Below are positions 1-10,988 of a stretch of 64,000 bases of DNA, piece after piece (within the stretch, counting starts at the first letter, position 1; every line of letters begins with the position of its first letter). Below the pieces are notes generated by a model, which was given only the letters and a program-made list of their open reading frames with translations, had not been told where the DNA came from and made no database searches. The stretch is from NCBI GenBank assembly GCA_947069175.1, contig CAMTDV010000013.1, positions 52,892,610 to 52,956,609 on the forward strand, written 5' to 3'. The translations under genes and the position numbers were made by a program. This DNA comes from Scalesia atractyloides (lineage: Eukaryota > Streptophyta > Magnoliopsida > Asterales > Asteraceae).

Positions 1-445
1 GATAAATGGGTTAAACAAGCTGTGTTCGGGATACATGCTTTTATGTGTGCCGGGTTAGGGTTGACGCCTTTGACACGAATAAATATATGGGTTGTGTTCG
101 GTTTCAACGGTTTAACTTGCTAACCAGCCAACACGACACAACTGACACTACACATATGCATACATATAGGGTACAATCAATACAAAACCAATCTTAAGTA
201 GAGGATTACGTACATATTTGTAAGTAGTGTTGGTTAAGTATACTGAGAGAGAGAAAGAAACACAGTTATGCTATTACATAACTGCTTTCTGTCTGTCTCA
301 TAGTTAAAGTAATGGTACAAGTGTTTATACGGTTCTGGCAGTCGCAGTTATCTACTTAAAATTGGTTTATTGTATCTATCACATAATTCACACTTGTCGC
401 ATTAATATGTTGACATGTTCTTGATGTTTTGAAAGCGTTCTTCAG

Positions 446-899
446 GTGTTGAAGGAAGCAACTAGACTTTATGCTGCAAGCTGGGTAAGAGATATAGGTC
501 CCGAGCTGCGTCCGAATGAATATAAGAACAAATTAAAATCAGAAGATGAACTTGATCGTGTTAAAGGTCCTAATGGAGAAACAGAACCTTCAACATTGGA
601 GGATCTAGGTAAATCTTGTTGAAAACAAAGTTTCAATTTACAAAAAAACCCGGTAATTTTATCGTAACCGATTGACAATGACAGCTGTCGCTGCTCGAGG
701 TGGAATGGAGACACTCAGGCCCGCTTTGCAACGGGTTTACATGACCCGAGCCTCTGCGTATAGAGATGCGTTGAAGAGCTTTATACAAGGTTATCAAGAA
801 GGCATTCAACAAGTCATGGAGAAAAAGGATGACTCTGAATCCACCAAGAAAATGACCCAAAAAAGTCAACTTGACCCAACTCTTGGTTGTCAAAGCTGA
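446..899 (+). CDS. Last two exons of an unrecognised plant gene
   Basis: Two open exons can be read. Exon A (446-608) follows an acceptor ending TTCAG at 445 and holds 54 codons plus one base. Donor AG|GTAAAT begins a 76-nt intron (609-684) ending GACAG. Exon B (685-899) continues the same frame to TGA at 897-899. The joined frame has no stop. Exon A reads as a charged, soluble segment (contains SWVRDIGPELRPNEY). Exon B has a helix-like stretch (ASAYRDALKSFIQGYQEG) and a Lys/Ser/Thr-rich tail. No catalytic motif or membrane segment is visible and I do not recognise the family. Bases 1-445 look like intron of the same gene, so upstream exons lie outside the window. A second good donor (GTAAGA at 487) inside exon A could give an alternative form. 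It is the only host gene here that looks undamaged; its terminal-exon status rests on the stop and the poly(A) signal downstream. Confidence 0.55.
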
Positions 900-966
900 A
901 CAAGCTCATAAGTGTTCATTTCTAAGTTGTTGTCGTTAATGCGACAAATGTTTTAATCTGTATATA

Positions 967-972
967 AATAAA
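967..972 (+). terminator. Candidate poly(A) signal of the 446-899 gene
   Basis: AATAAA lies 68 bases after the stop codon, preceded by a TGT/TAT-rich stretch, a normal arrangement for a plant 3' end. Cleavage cannot be seen directly. Confidence 0.4.
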
Positions 973-2489
973 TTTACCACGCATTATACCATTTAGACTG
1001 AATATATAAAGTGCTTAACACGATTTAAAGTTTCATCTAATACAGTTTAAATGACTTGTTCGTTTTACTATTGACATGGCCTAAAATCGAGTTATTTACA
1101 TCAGTTCTAGACACACGAAAACAGAGTATGCATACAAGATTCCACCAGCACAAGTATAAGATTCTCAACGTGATATAGGTGTGGAATCTGTTTTACTGGG
1201 CACGCCCCTCAACTGTTATCCTTTTTCTTCTATATTTTATTTTATTTTATTTCTCCCATATTAATTTTTGGCGGAGTAAAAATTAGGAAGTTATTGTACA
1301 TCAAATGTTTCTATACATCTGTAATTGGAGAGGAAAAAAATCATTTTTATTTGGGAGCATAAAGCATCCTCATTAGAAAATCATTGTACATCAAAAGTTT
1401 CAAAATTTTGAGGTTGAGCATCGGGTAATGAGGGTATCACATTAAATCTATGCAACACGTAAATAACACAAAAGAGCAATAAGGGAAGAGAATGCATATA
1501 ATTATATAAATAAAGGTGATCAAATACGAAGGAAATGTTGGGGAATTTTTAGAAACTGGATGATCAGAGAGGCGTGTAGTCACTCTCAGATCAAATTATT
1601 TCGGTGGTTCTACTGAATGAATTCAATCGGATACAATCTGATTTTTGGAGAATGAACAATAGTATGCGTTTTGTGTGGAATTCGTATGAACCAGTCTGAC
1701 AAAAAAACATCTTTAGGAATTTTGGAGATAATTCCCAGATAATTGCCACTTGGCAGTTATTGGCGGTTATTTGCAATTGTAATTCAAATTTCGAATTTAA
1801 TTAAATTGCCGCCTTAATTTTTTATTTACAAAAAAGAGAATTTTATAAAAATAATTTTTCTAAGGCAATTTCTATAAGCTCGACCCCGGGCAGACCCTGC
1901 TCCCATGGGTGCTGCCCCCGGACCCCGCCAAGAGGCCGTTGAATTATAACAACTCGAACAAACGTGCATCCCGTACCTCCTAACTTGTTCTTGTGTTGAA
2001 GATTAAATCATATCCTTTGCATAAGAACTCTAGGTGATTATTAGATTGTATTATGATTGATTAGATAATAGCATCTCTCATACAAAGGTTGGGGCATTTT
2101 TTTAGTTCACTAGGAGGAGAAAGGGAGTATTCATATGAGGTTTGAGGAGAAAAAGAGGAAGATGTTTTGCTGAAAAAAAGCCTAAAATGGATTATGTGAG
2201 AGAGGGATGAGAGAGATGAGCGTTTTTTTAATGTGGGGGGCAAAGGTGGGGAAGAGTGGGCAAAGATGACATGCCGGCGTTTTGAAGCTTCACATGAATG
2301 ATTTAACATATCATTTAAAATGATACTTAAATACGACCTAAAGTGTTTCTATATTTAATTTTTTATATGATACAAAATTTAATATCGATGATGATTTTTG
2401 ATGACGAATTTTTATGGTTTGCACCGTTTGGTTATGTATATATAAATAACCAAATTAACCAATTAAATATTAAAACAGGCCTTAATATT
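973..2489. other. AT-rich intergenic DNA with one GC-rich patch
   Basis: No credible coding sequence or element ends were found. The one feature that stands out is a GC-rich patch at about 1878-1935, containing CCCGGGCAGACCC and GCTGCCCCCGGACCCC, in otherwise AT-rich surroundings. A purine-rich tract covers about 2100-2260. Confidence 0.5.
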
Positions 2490-2715
2490 GTTTGTACTAT
2501 AGATGGGCATAATCGGGTTTTATTATTACCCGGAACCGGTTTCAACCCGGACCCGGTTCTGCTTGGATGTCATTGAAAAACCGGGTATGGTGTGGAACCG
2601 GTCCAGTTCCTACCCGGTTCACACCCAAGAATATGGAACCGTGTAGAACCGGGTACGGTATTACGGAACCGGGTATGGTGTCGAACCGGGTATGGTGCGG
2701 ACTGGTTTCTGATAG

Positions 2716-2932
2716 TGTGGGAACCGGTTCCTGGCAGTCAAACCTGCCATTTACTGTTCAGAACCGGTTCCTGACAGCCATTTACTGTTCAGTCAAACCT
2801 GCCATTTTACTATTGGGAACCGGTTCCTGACAGTCAAACCTGCCATTTACTGTTCAGAACCGGTTCCTGATAAAATGTTACCGTTGGAACCGGTTCCTGA
2901 TAAATGTTACCGTTGGAAACCGGTTCCTGATT
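2716..2932 (+). repeat. Subterminal tandem repeats of the hAT element
   Basis: Five to six imperfect units start with AACCGGTTCCTGA and continue into a CAGTCAAACCTGCCATTTACT-like stretch or, in the last units, TAAATGTTACCGTTGG. Unit length drifts between about 28 and 57 bp. The palindromic AACCGGTT core recurs near the right end of the element. Confidence 0.8.
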
Positions 2933-3024
2933 AAAAAATCGGTTTTTGTATATAAACCCTTCATACTTACCATTTCTAAACTTAACACTTTACACTTCAA
3001 ATCTAATACTATCAAAGAGATACG

Positions 3025-3269
3025 ATGGCTTGCAACGATGAGGTCGTGGATGTTTTGGAAACCAAAAGAAACCCCGCTATTTGGAAGCACTTTGACTTGT
3101 GCTTGATGTCGGATAGCCATGAAATGGCTAGATGCAAGGGGTGCGGGAAGTTCATGAAGGCGTGGCCAACTCGACGCTCAAGAAACACACCGACCGCCAT
3201 TGTCCGGTGACAAAGGCGGAAAACAATAAAAAGGGTGAAGCATCCGGGACCGGGTCATCGAAAGTTTAG
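3025..3269 (+). pseudogene. hAT transposase N-terminal BED zinc finger, frameshifted and truncated
   Basis: The reading frame starts at ATG 3025 and has the signature of a BED-type zinc finger: WKHF near residue 18 and a CKGCGKF knuckle near residues 38-44. The second zinc-ligand half (HTDRHC) lies in the next frame at about 3190-3207, so a one-base change near 3160-3166 has broken the domain; as it stands the original frame reads on to a stop at 3210. The second frame ends at TAG 3267-3269. BED fingers bind the subterminal repeats of hAT elements; the RNase H-like catalytic core and the hATC dimerisation domain are absent. The remnant cannot encode a transposase. The family assignment rests on the finger plus the terminal structure. 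Confidence 0.8.
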
Positions 3270-3710
3270 TTTGTTTTATGTATTGTAAACTCATTTGTGT
3301 TTTATGATTAGTATGTTTAGTGTTTTATGTGTTTTGTTTAACGTTTCTTGTTTAGGTTGTTTGTATAACCAGGTACTTGTTTCTCGTAATAAATAGTTTT
3401 ATTTTTATGTATTATACCTTGTTCTAGCAAAGACTTATAAAAAAACTCACATTAAAAATATATTGACGCGGGTCTGGAAGGTTACCGTAGGAACCGGGTA
3501 TGATAAAAACCGGTTACGGGTACAACTGGGTACGGTTGGAACGTTCCGGAACTTATTTTTTTCCAAAAATATGGAACCGGGTAGGAACCATCGGGTATTT
3601 TGAACCCGGAACCGGTTTTACTATATGTCGGGTAGGAACCGGAACCGGTCCCAGGTAGGTTCACCGGGTCGGGTTTGGAACCGGTTATTATGCCCATCTC
3701 TAGTTTGTAC

Positions 3711-4879
3711 AAGTAATGTGTCATAAATATTTATTTTTTATTTATTATAAATAACATATTAGTTCTCACTTATTTTCTTTGTAGATTAAGAGTATTGCTA
3801 ATAATTATTTGGCTCTAAATATAATTGGATTCATTAATAAAATCAACTTGAATCCACCCACTCTAAAGTTGGCGGTTAGCCTAATTATCTAGCAAAATCT
3901 TCATCGGTAATCCAAACTGCTTATAATTGAAAACATTCAGCTTTAGCCCACTACCAAGCATTCGGCTTTAGCCCATTACCAAACATCGATTGTTTTGCAT
4001 TATAGCAAACGTATAAAATATAATCAATATCGATTCATTATTGATAAGAGTTTCGACGCTCTGTACAACACCAATAATAATAATAACAAAGATAAAAGGG
4101 TTAAGAAAAGGTACAAAAAGAAAAGGAATACATAGTAAAAAGGTTAAAAAAATGTAATCCTTTTTTAACCATGTGTTTACAACAAAGATTACAACAAAGG
4201 TTATCTTGGCTTTGAGAGTTTGACGGAAAAAAAAGTTGCAACACTATCAAACCTCAGTCACATAGATGCTGGCTACGAGCACTTACGAGTATACCAAACA
4301 CCTAACCTAGTTTAAATTAATTAGAAACTAAATAATTACATAAAATGCGTGAGAAAAGAATTTATGCATTCATGTGACACCATCTATTAGTCGGTGCATT
4401 TTAGCAATTTCACACTATTATATCTTCTTTCTTTTAGAATATTCGCATCTCATTCCTTATATTCATGTTAACCATAAAATTTAAGAAAACTTTTAAAAAA
4501 AACACCACTCATCCTAATCTTTATCTTTATATTTTATCCATACAGTTTTAAGGAAAACTAAAATGAGTTTTTATATTTAAGAAAAAGTAAAGCAAAACCT
4601 TATATTTTTATGGATAAGAAAGGGGATGTGGGAGGGTTTTAAAAAATAAGAAATAAATTTATGGAATGATAATTTTTAGTTAAATTATATGGATAAGGAT
4701 AAAGAATAGAATGTGAGTTCTCTTATCTAATACTAATTAAAATGAACTTTAATCTCACATGGCATTCTTTTATAATAAAGGATTTCATCAAAGTGCATGT
4801 GACAATTTATCAACCAAAATAAATAATAAGTAAATTAATATATAGATGATTGAATATTATATATATATATTTATATATA
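3711..4879. other. AT-rich intergenic DNA
   Basis: No gene is supported. A 25-bp near-duplicate (AGCTTTAGCCCACTACCAA / GGCTTTAGCCCATTACCAA) sits at about 3938-3990. The right end is a TA-rich tract (4850-4879) next to the Mutator-like element. Confidence 0.45.
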
Positions 4880-4887
4880 GGATATTA

Positions 4888-4923
4888 TAGAAAACGATTG
4901 TAAGTGTGAAAATGATGAGAACG
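4888..4923 (+). repeat. Left terminal inverted repeat of the MULE
   Basis: Starts TAGAAAACGATT, continues AAGTGTGAAAA and ends TGAGAACG. These three blocks are shared exactly with the reverse complement of 10208-10243; the five differences fall in two short gaps between them. Confidence 0.8.
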
Positions 4924-5149
4924 CCTCTCATCCTTTAGATCAAAACAATCTATGGATTAGATGGCGCGATGACGTTTCGTAAATAACCTCAATTTATTAC
5001 GTGACGTGCCCCATTAAGGTAATAGGGTCTTTTGACTTCTCTAAAATAAAACGCCAAACTCATGCATAAAACGCCGTCTTTATCTAAAACGCCAAACTCA
5101 TGCAACAAAACGCCATCTTTATCTAAAACGTCATTCATACAAACGCTAA

Positions 5150-6480
5150 AAATTAATGATAGGACGCGTTACAATATTAACGGAAAAAGTTGAACAAACA
5201 GTAACTGACACTTTATTACTAACATTTATTATAAAAAATTCCCGCCTAAACTACAAGCCAAATACATCATTATATAAATGATGTTAACATCACTTCCATT
5301 GATCATACTCAGAAAACGTCATCTTTAACTAAAACTCCAATATTGAAAAAAAACACAGAAAAAGAACAAATGCAAACATCGTTTCATGGAGATTCAACAC
5401 TAGAATCAATAAATTCGTAATCGTCTTTAGCAACAGAATAAGAGTGTTTCTGAAAACCGCCCAAGCCATACTGAACTTGGACGAAGAAGTTCAAAGGGGG
5501 ATCTTAGCACTTGGCATTTCTCTTGATAACCTCTGTGAGAAAACACAGACGGTTATAAGAAGATTAACAAGAAAATTCGGTTTGTACCCTGCAAATCCAA
5601 TTATGAATCCAGTCATCCAATCTTGACGTTATGATGAAAACATAAACTTAGTGAGCGTTGTATGAACAACGGGAGCAGAGCCTACCGATTGAAACATCTG
5701 ATCGAACAAAGACTTGTCTTCTTACAGGAGTTATGCAATGCAACATGTAAGAACCCATACATGACCATAAAATTGGCGTTGTAACTGACATGTTCAGATG
5801 GAGGTGTCAAAGTCTTCAAGATGAAGCAAATGATGAGAGTGAAGATCTAGATGAAATTTTTGATGAATCTTCAGAAGAAGAAGCAGAGGGGAGCGATGTA
5901 TACTTCTCAGACCAGATCCCTTCTAACGAGGGGTTTTTTTTTTTTTCTTTTCTTTTTTGTGGTATATCATTTTCAATGTTTTTAATAAAAATACTTTATT
6001 TCACTACTTAGATGTAAAAACGCCATAATCCCCACTAACTATAATAATTACCTCTAATCACATATTAATATAAAAATTACACAATTCTATAAAACAAAAT
6101 ACAAGAGAATATTAATTAAATTGTGCAAGTCTGATATGTCTCAAAATGCCATGTTTTGTTTCAAACGCCATAACATTACTTTCACTTACAAAAGTTAATT
6201 AGTTGTATTTTTTCATTTTTTTTATCTAAAATACCATTCGTACAAAACGCCAAACTTAGTGATGTGACTGACGGGTTGCAGATTTAACGGATAAAGTTAA
6301 ACAAACAGTAACTTATGATGGGACGTGCCTTCTTTATTACTAAAATTTATTATAGAAAATTCTCGCCCAAACTACGCGCCAAAAACATCTTATATAAACA
6401 ACCTATGGCCCTTCCATTGATTACACCAAACGCAAACACCATATTTTATTAAATACCATATGGCAAACCTCGTTTCTTGG
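5150..6480 (+). repeat. Internal direct duplication of a promoter-like region in the MULE
   Basis: About 5150-5400 and 6250-6480 are diverged direct copies: both hold AAACAAACAGTAACT, then TTTATTACTAA, CGCC(T/C)(A/A)AACTAC, a TATATAAA box, CTTCCATTGAT and an ATG followed by CAAAC(A/C)TCGTTTC. Copy spacing is about 1.1 kb. Each copy looks like a promoter plus the start of the rightward gene, so the 5' part of that gene was duplicated inside the element. Confidence 0.65.
5370..5960 (+). pseudogene. Rightward second gene of the MULE (unrecognised remnant)
   Basis: A TATA-like box (TATATAAATG, about 5272) precedes an ATG at 5370 that opens only 16 codons before a stop. A neighbouring frame is open from upstream of 5370 through 5626, with a leucine-rich helical stretch (ILNLDEEVQRGILALGISL), and a later frame at 5790-5950 has a very acidic segment (ESEDLDEIFDESSEEEAEGS). 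These could be pieces of one small protein broken by frameshifts, or exons. I do not recognise it. Its position next to the left terminal repeat, facing the transposase, is that of an accessory gene such as mudrB in MuDR; this is inference from layout only. Confidence 0.4.
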
Positions 6481-6781
6481 AATTTCAATTTTGTTCTCGA
6501 AAAAGTTTCACTGAATAAGGTGGACAACATTCTTAGGTCATTATTAAGTGAGCATTAACAATGTTGTCCATCTCATTTAGCAAAATCTTATTGAGATAAA
6601 CCTCAAATTGTTCCAATTAAAACGCTTAAAAGTTAAAAAATAATAGATGCCAAACCTGTAAGTTGTGTGTTTTAACATGATTAAAGATTGCATATGAAAA
6701 AAATAAAAACGCCAAATGAGTGTACGTTGTGTATTCTAACATGCTCAAAGATTGAATAAGAAAAAAAATTATAAAAGCCAA

Positions 6782-9260
6782 TTACTCTTCACTCGCTCTT
6801 GAGGACCGTGTCGTTCTTTTAATTACGGGCTTCGTGCATGTTGATGCGTAGTGTCTGAAAGCTTTACAATTCTTACACTGTCTTTCTTTCGCCCCGGGCT
6901 TCCCTTTTGTTTTGTTTTTTCCAATTGCTTCCTTCTGTTTAAATTTCAAACGCTTGCAAGATCCGGAACCTTTGACTTATACCCAACAGGGACTCTTATC
7001 AGATTCTTGTTATTTTGATATTGCCCGGTTATCTCTGCAAATCTATCCCTAGTACTAGGAGAAGGAACAACAATTTGCATATCTTGAACCTTCTTCATAT
7101 AAGATTGAACATGATCGCTGAATAAGGATAGCTCCTCCTTATTACCAGATAAACGGTTCAAAGTATACTATGTTACAAAAATAATTTATCGCATCATACT
7201 TTGCACATCGAGATCAAGTTGGTTTGGATAAAATCATGACTCATTGAGTAATCTGAAGAGCAATTTGGCGAAGCCTCTTTATGCCTTCTATTCAAAATGT
7301 ACTGTTTTGGAAATTCCCTAATATCCAAACTTCTCAAAACATAAAATATATGTCTACATAGCAAACCAAATTGGTCAAAACGCCTACATGAGCAAGAGCT
7401 GGTGTAATCAGACTTACGATACATTACCTGAAAAAACGCCAAAGACAATAAATGTATAAAACTCCATGCACATACTATATGTATAAAAACCATCAAACAA
7501 AAAAAAACTTCATGGAGAAAAAATATAAATAAATGCCACTCAGGAAACGCCATTATTTACCTCCAATAAGGATGTACAAGGCTGCTGGAAATCATTGATG
7601 TAGAACTTAACAAACCCACCGGCCTGCTCTTCATACGTTGATTTATGCAATCCACCATCCCAATTAGCTCAACTTAAACGTCACAAAAAATAGTTTTTAT
7701 GTATATATCAGCAGCTTGGCTCTCCAACATTTATAATTATTTTTCAACTGGGGTCATTTGTATCGAGATTCATGATCATTTCCGGTGCGTGTGACGCTGT
7801 CCTTCTTTTTCAATTTCGTAATGAGTCATGAACTCAACAAGCGTAGATTTTGATTGCACACTTGGCAAAAAAATGGTTCTCACTCTCCACCTCGATGTCG
7901 TACGCATAAGGCCCACATTCCTCCATTCTATAGTATGCATAAATCCAAGAATCCCTAAGGGCAAAAATATTAGAAAGCGTCATTATCCTCTAAATTGAAC
8001 TCTTTAATAACCTCTTCCCATCCTGATTCAAACTCCTCGGGTGTAAGAATATCCATCCACACAACACCACAAATACGTTTTTTGAAATTGGTTGAATTTC
8101 ATAGCCTAACACCAACCTATATAAAACACGAAAAGCTATGGAATAAAATACCATATGAACAAAAAACTAACATTGAACACACTTATGAATGACAAATGCC
8201 AAACACATGAAAATAAGAAAATCAACCTTTATGAATGACAAAACGCCATATAACTTAAAACGCCAAGCACATAACCGATGCCTCGTTTCAACAAATACAA
8301 CATAAATAGCCTTCTTCATTGCTAGATCCTAGTCAGTGACAACAATTTTGGTTGAGAACCAACAACTTTTAGAAAAACTCTCAACAACCATATATAATGT
8401 ATCAACTATTTCTGATGCTAATAATGCAGCACCAGATGTAACATTACAATGGTGATTGTCTATACTAGTGAACGGTACAAAGACCATAGAGTATCTGCAT
8501 ATGAAAACGCCAATGATAAATGAAACTGGAACAAACGCCATTGCATTTAATCATTGAAAACGCCAAAACAAACAGAAAAATAGAATTGTAAATATTACTT
8601 GTTGGAACGATACGTGGCGTCAAACGAAATCACATCACCAAACACGTGATAATTACGTTTGCATTGATCATCACACCAAAAAAGTCCCTTTAAAACGATT
8701 ATCATCGTCTATGAAGTAATCGTACGAGAAATTAGGCTGGGATTTTTTTTCATGCAAATGTCTCACAACCATCTCAGCATCATATCCCTTATAAACAAGT
8801 TAATTTGCCTTTCTTTAGTTCTTAAAATCAACTTTACTTGCACCCACGTCTTCAAAACCACCAAAACAAGTCTTCATAATATTAAACACCTTGACCGGTC
8901 CCAAATTCAACTTAGACATGCTATGAATAACGTGCTTCTGGAGCTGAGTGAGGTGTCATTCAGACGGGAGAAAATGCTTATCAGGCTGTTCAACAAAACC
9001 ATGGTTGTGCTCCTTAACAAACTTATAGACCTTCCATGATCCAGCCTCACATATTCCATATAATTGTGCTCCACAACCAGTCTTCTTTGAAAAATTGGAT
9101 CGCACAATCCTTTCCTTTTGATTAGGGTCCAACGTATCAACCTTCCTATCCTTATGTACCCCAGATCTCGTACACATATAATACTTAATATGTGTTTCTC
9201 CTTTGGCGTTTATCTTTTCAGTCCCTTCCTAATAGAAAAACCACAAGCCGTCGATACCTA
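6782..9260 (-). pseudogene. FAR1/FHY3-like MULE transposase, decayed
   Basis: Family blocks appear in order on the minus strand. About 9255-8956: FAR1 DNA-binding region (GFSIRKG, then TGCGAQLYG and VYKFVKEHNHGF). About 8950-8740: the linker typical of the family (LNLGPVKVFNIMKTCFGGF, VGASKVDF). About 8680-8310: MULE catalytic region with DVISFDATY, YSMVFVPFTSIDNH and VVTD followed by a stop, which covers two expected catalytic aspartates. About 7960-7780: STLVEFMTHYE...QRHTHRK. 7398-7350: SWIM finger CSCRR...LCRH. 6877-6836: a CX2CX4HX4C knuckle (CKNC...H...C), stop at 6784-6782. Frame changes near 9240, 7860 and 6965 and stops at several points break it. FAR1-family proteins are either transposases or domesticated light-signalling factors; the flanking inverted repeats favour a transposase. 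Confidence 0.8.
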
Positions 9261-9390
9261 ACAACAATCATCGAGGCTTGGGAATATCATGTCTATTTTT
9301 GGTTTTATCTCTTCTAACTAACGTCGGGAATGATAAATGGAAAACCAGTTTTTGAAGAAACACCCTCGCCTGAAAATATCGATAAAAACG

Positions 9391-9956
9391 TCATTAATTG
9401 AATAATAAACAATAAGAATAACTGATGTTACTTTCTTAATAAAACATATTAACGAAAACTCCATTAGTTGAATAATAATCAATATGAAGAACTGATAATA
9501 CAATAATCTTGAAACATGTTAATAAAAACGCCATAAGTTGAATAATCAAGGAATAATAAAAATTATTGTTTACAAATTAACGCCAATATCTACAACTAAT
9601 CAGATGTACGTAAGAACTAACGTTTACAAATCTAAAACATCATTGATCATAAAAAAATAAACATATATTAGATCCCAAACGACGATTGAGATTAATAATG
9701 ATGAAAACGCCATTAGTTGAATAATAATCAATATGAAGAACTGATAATACAGTAATCCTGAAACATGTTAATGAAAACGCCGTAAGTTGAATAATCAACG
9801 AATAGTAAAAACTAATGTTTACAATTAACGCCAATATCTACAACTAATCAGATGTACGTAAGAACTAATGTTTACAAATGTAAAACGCCATTGATCGTAA
9901 AACAAAATAAACATATATTAGATCCCAAACGGCAATTGAAATTAATAATAAAAACG
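9391..9956 (+). repeat. Tandem duplication, ~249-bp unit, in the MULE
   Basis: Unit 9462-9710 is followed by a close copy at 9711 to about 9956. Shared landmarks are CATTAGTTGAATAATAATC at each start, CTACAACTAATCAGATGTAC in the middle and ATTAGATCCCAAACG near the end. A more diverged partial copy lies at 9391-9461. The array is between the transposase start and the right terminal repeat, where a promoter would be expected. Confidence 0.8.
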
Positions 9957-10207
9957 CTAAATATTGAATATATGAAGAACAACATTAAAAAAATAAAACG
10001 CCATTTTTAAGTATTACTCTATAGATCAGAATCCACATTACACGCTAGAGATCTCGAAAGTTTGGGGAGGAGGTAACAGCTAACACAAAATTTTTGGAAT
10101 TTTGTTTGAAACGAATTTAAAACGCTGTTTATTGGGCGGAAACTGCACAATGACAATCGTACCCTGCGTATCATTTAGCCCCTCTGCCAACGTGTTCAGC
10201 CAGGATC

Positions 10208-10243
10208 CGTTCTCACTGTTTTCACACTTCTAATCGTTTTCTA
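10208..10243 (-). repeat. Right terminal inverted repeat of the MULE
   Basis: Reverse complement begins TAGAAAACGATTAGAAGTG and ends CAGTGAGAACG; partner of 4888-4923. It abuts the presumed 5' end of a Helitron, so its outermost bases are ambiguous. Confidence 0.8.
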
Positions 10244-10247
10244 CTAA

Positions 10248-10988
10248 TCTCGTTTCTATATATATATTAAAATAATCTTATATTCATGATTATCTCTTCG
10301 ATATTCTTAATTCTTAATAATTAATATAGTATCTACTTACCTATACTTTTAATATAATATCTTTACTTTAATACATAAAATTATACTTATCAAAAGAAGA
10401 TGGGATAACAAAAAAATTATACACTAATCACTGTTTGACGTAACCAAAAATTTAAAACCTCATAATGTTTATAATTTGTTATCATCGTTTTCACAAATGT
10501 TAAATATATATATAAACAATATATATATATAATCTTAGATCATGAACTAATTCCATTCCATCTTCTACTTTGATAACACTTTTTAAAATAAGAAAAATAA
10601 ACTTGAAATAAAATTTACTAATTATTTTGTATTCAAAAACAAAATTCTTACTTCGTAAACGTATCATTTAAAATAAGTAATGTTATATTTTATTTAATTT
10701 TGTATGTATAATTCATATTAGGGTTATATGTATTTATATCAAAATTTATATTTATTATGTGATGCAAGAAATAATATGAACTATAAAAAATAATCTAAAA
10801 CTTATAATGTTATGTCCTTCAAACGCAACCAACCTCAACAATAACACATTTATCTTAAAAAAACTCTTTCAAGTTTATATAAATGGAAAACATATTTTTT
10901 CCCAAAGAACTAGATCAACTCCATAATTATCTTAAAGCCTTTCATTTTCTATCATCAAACCCATGTAATCCATGGGTCTAAAACCTAG
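10248..10988 (+). mobile_element. Non-autonomous Helitron (3' end clear, 5' end tentative)
   Basis: The 3' terminus is typical of plant Helitrons: a 7-bp stem ACCCATG/CATGGGT (10959-10965, 10971-10977, loop TAATC), then TCTAAAAC and the terminal CTAG followed by T at 10989. Helitrons insert between A and T without target duplication. The 5' end is proposed at A|TCTCGTTTCTATATATATAT (10247/10248), which has the TC start and AT-rich look of the family but is not conserved enough to be sure. The 740 bp between is AT-rich with no Rep/helicase coding, so the copy would be non-autonomous. Confidence 0.6.

Larger units (their letters stand above)
2498..3702 (+). mobile_element. Non-autonomous hAT transposon (deletion derivative)
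   Basis: The element is bounded by an exact 8-bp target duplication, GTTTGTAC, at 2490-2497 and 3703-3710, the length used by hAT transposases. The terminal inverted repeats begin TATAGATGGGCATAAT at the left and, read from the other strand, TAGAGATGGGCATAAT at the right. Both ends are packed with subterminal motifs built from ACCCGG and AACCGG in both orientations, the kind of arrangement bound by hAT transposases. A TATA-like box (about 2949), a short BED-finger reading frame (3025) and AATAAA-like sites (about 3389) survive in the middle, so this looks like an autonomous element that lost its catalytic part. The exact duplication suggests a fairly recent insertion. Confidence 0.9.
4880..10247 (-). 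mobile_element. Mutator-like element (MULE) of FAR1 type, degenerate
   Basis: Matching inverted repeats at 4888-4923 and 10208-10243 (31 of 36 positions identical by eye) enclose a decayed FAR1/FHY3-like transposase read leftward (9260 to 6782) and a second gene remnant read rightward from about 5370. Transcription therefore converges toward the middle, the layout of maize MuDR (mudrA/mudrB). Exact outer ends are uncertain: the repeats may extend to GGATATT on the left and GAGATTA on the right. Both flanks are TA-rich, so a 9-bp target duplication cannot be called; TTATATATA and GTTTCTATA match at only 6 of 9. A short ACGCC motif recurs through the element, almost always on the plus strand. 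Confidence 0.75.

Noticed and set aside
4888..10243. Domesticated FAR1/FHY3 host gene
   Set aside because: Many stops and frame changes, and flanking inverted repeats show it to be a transposon copy.
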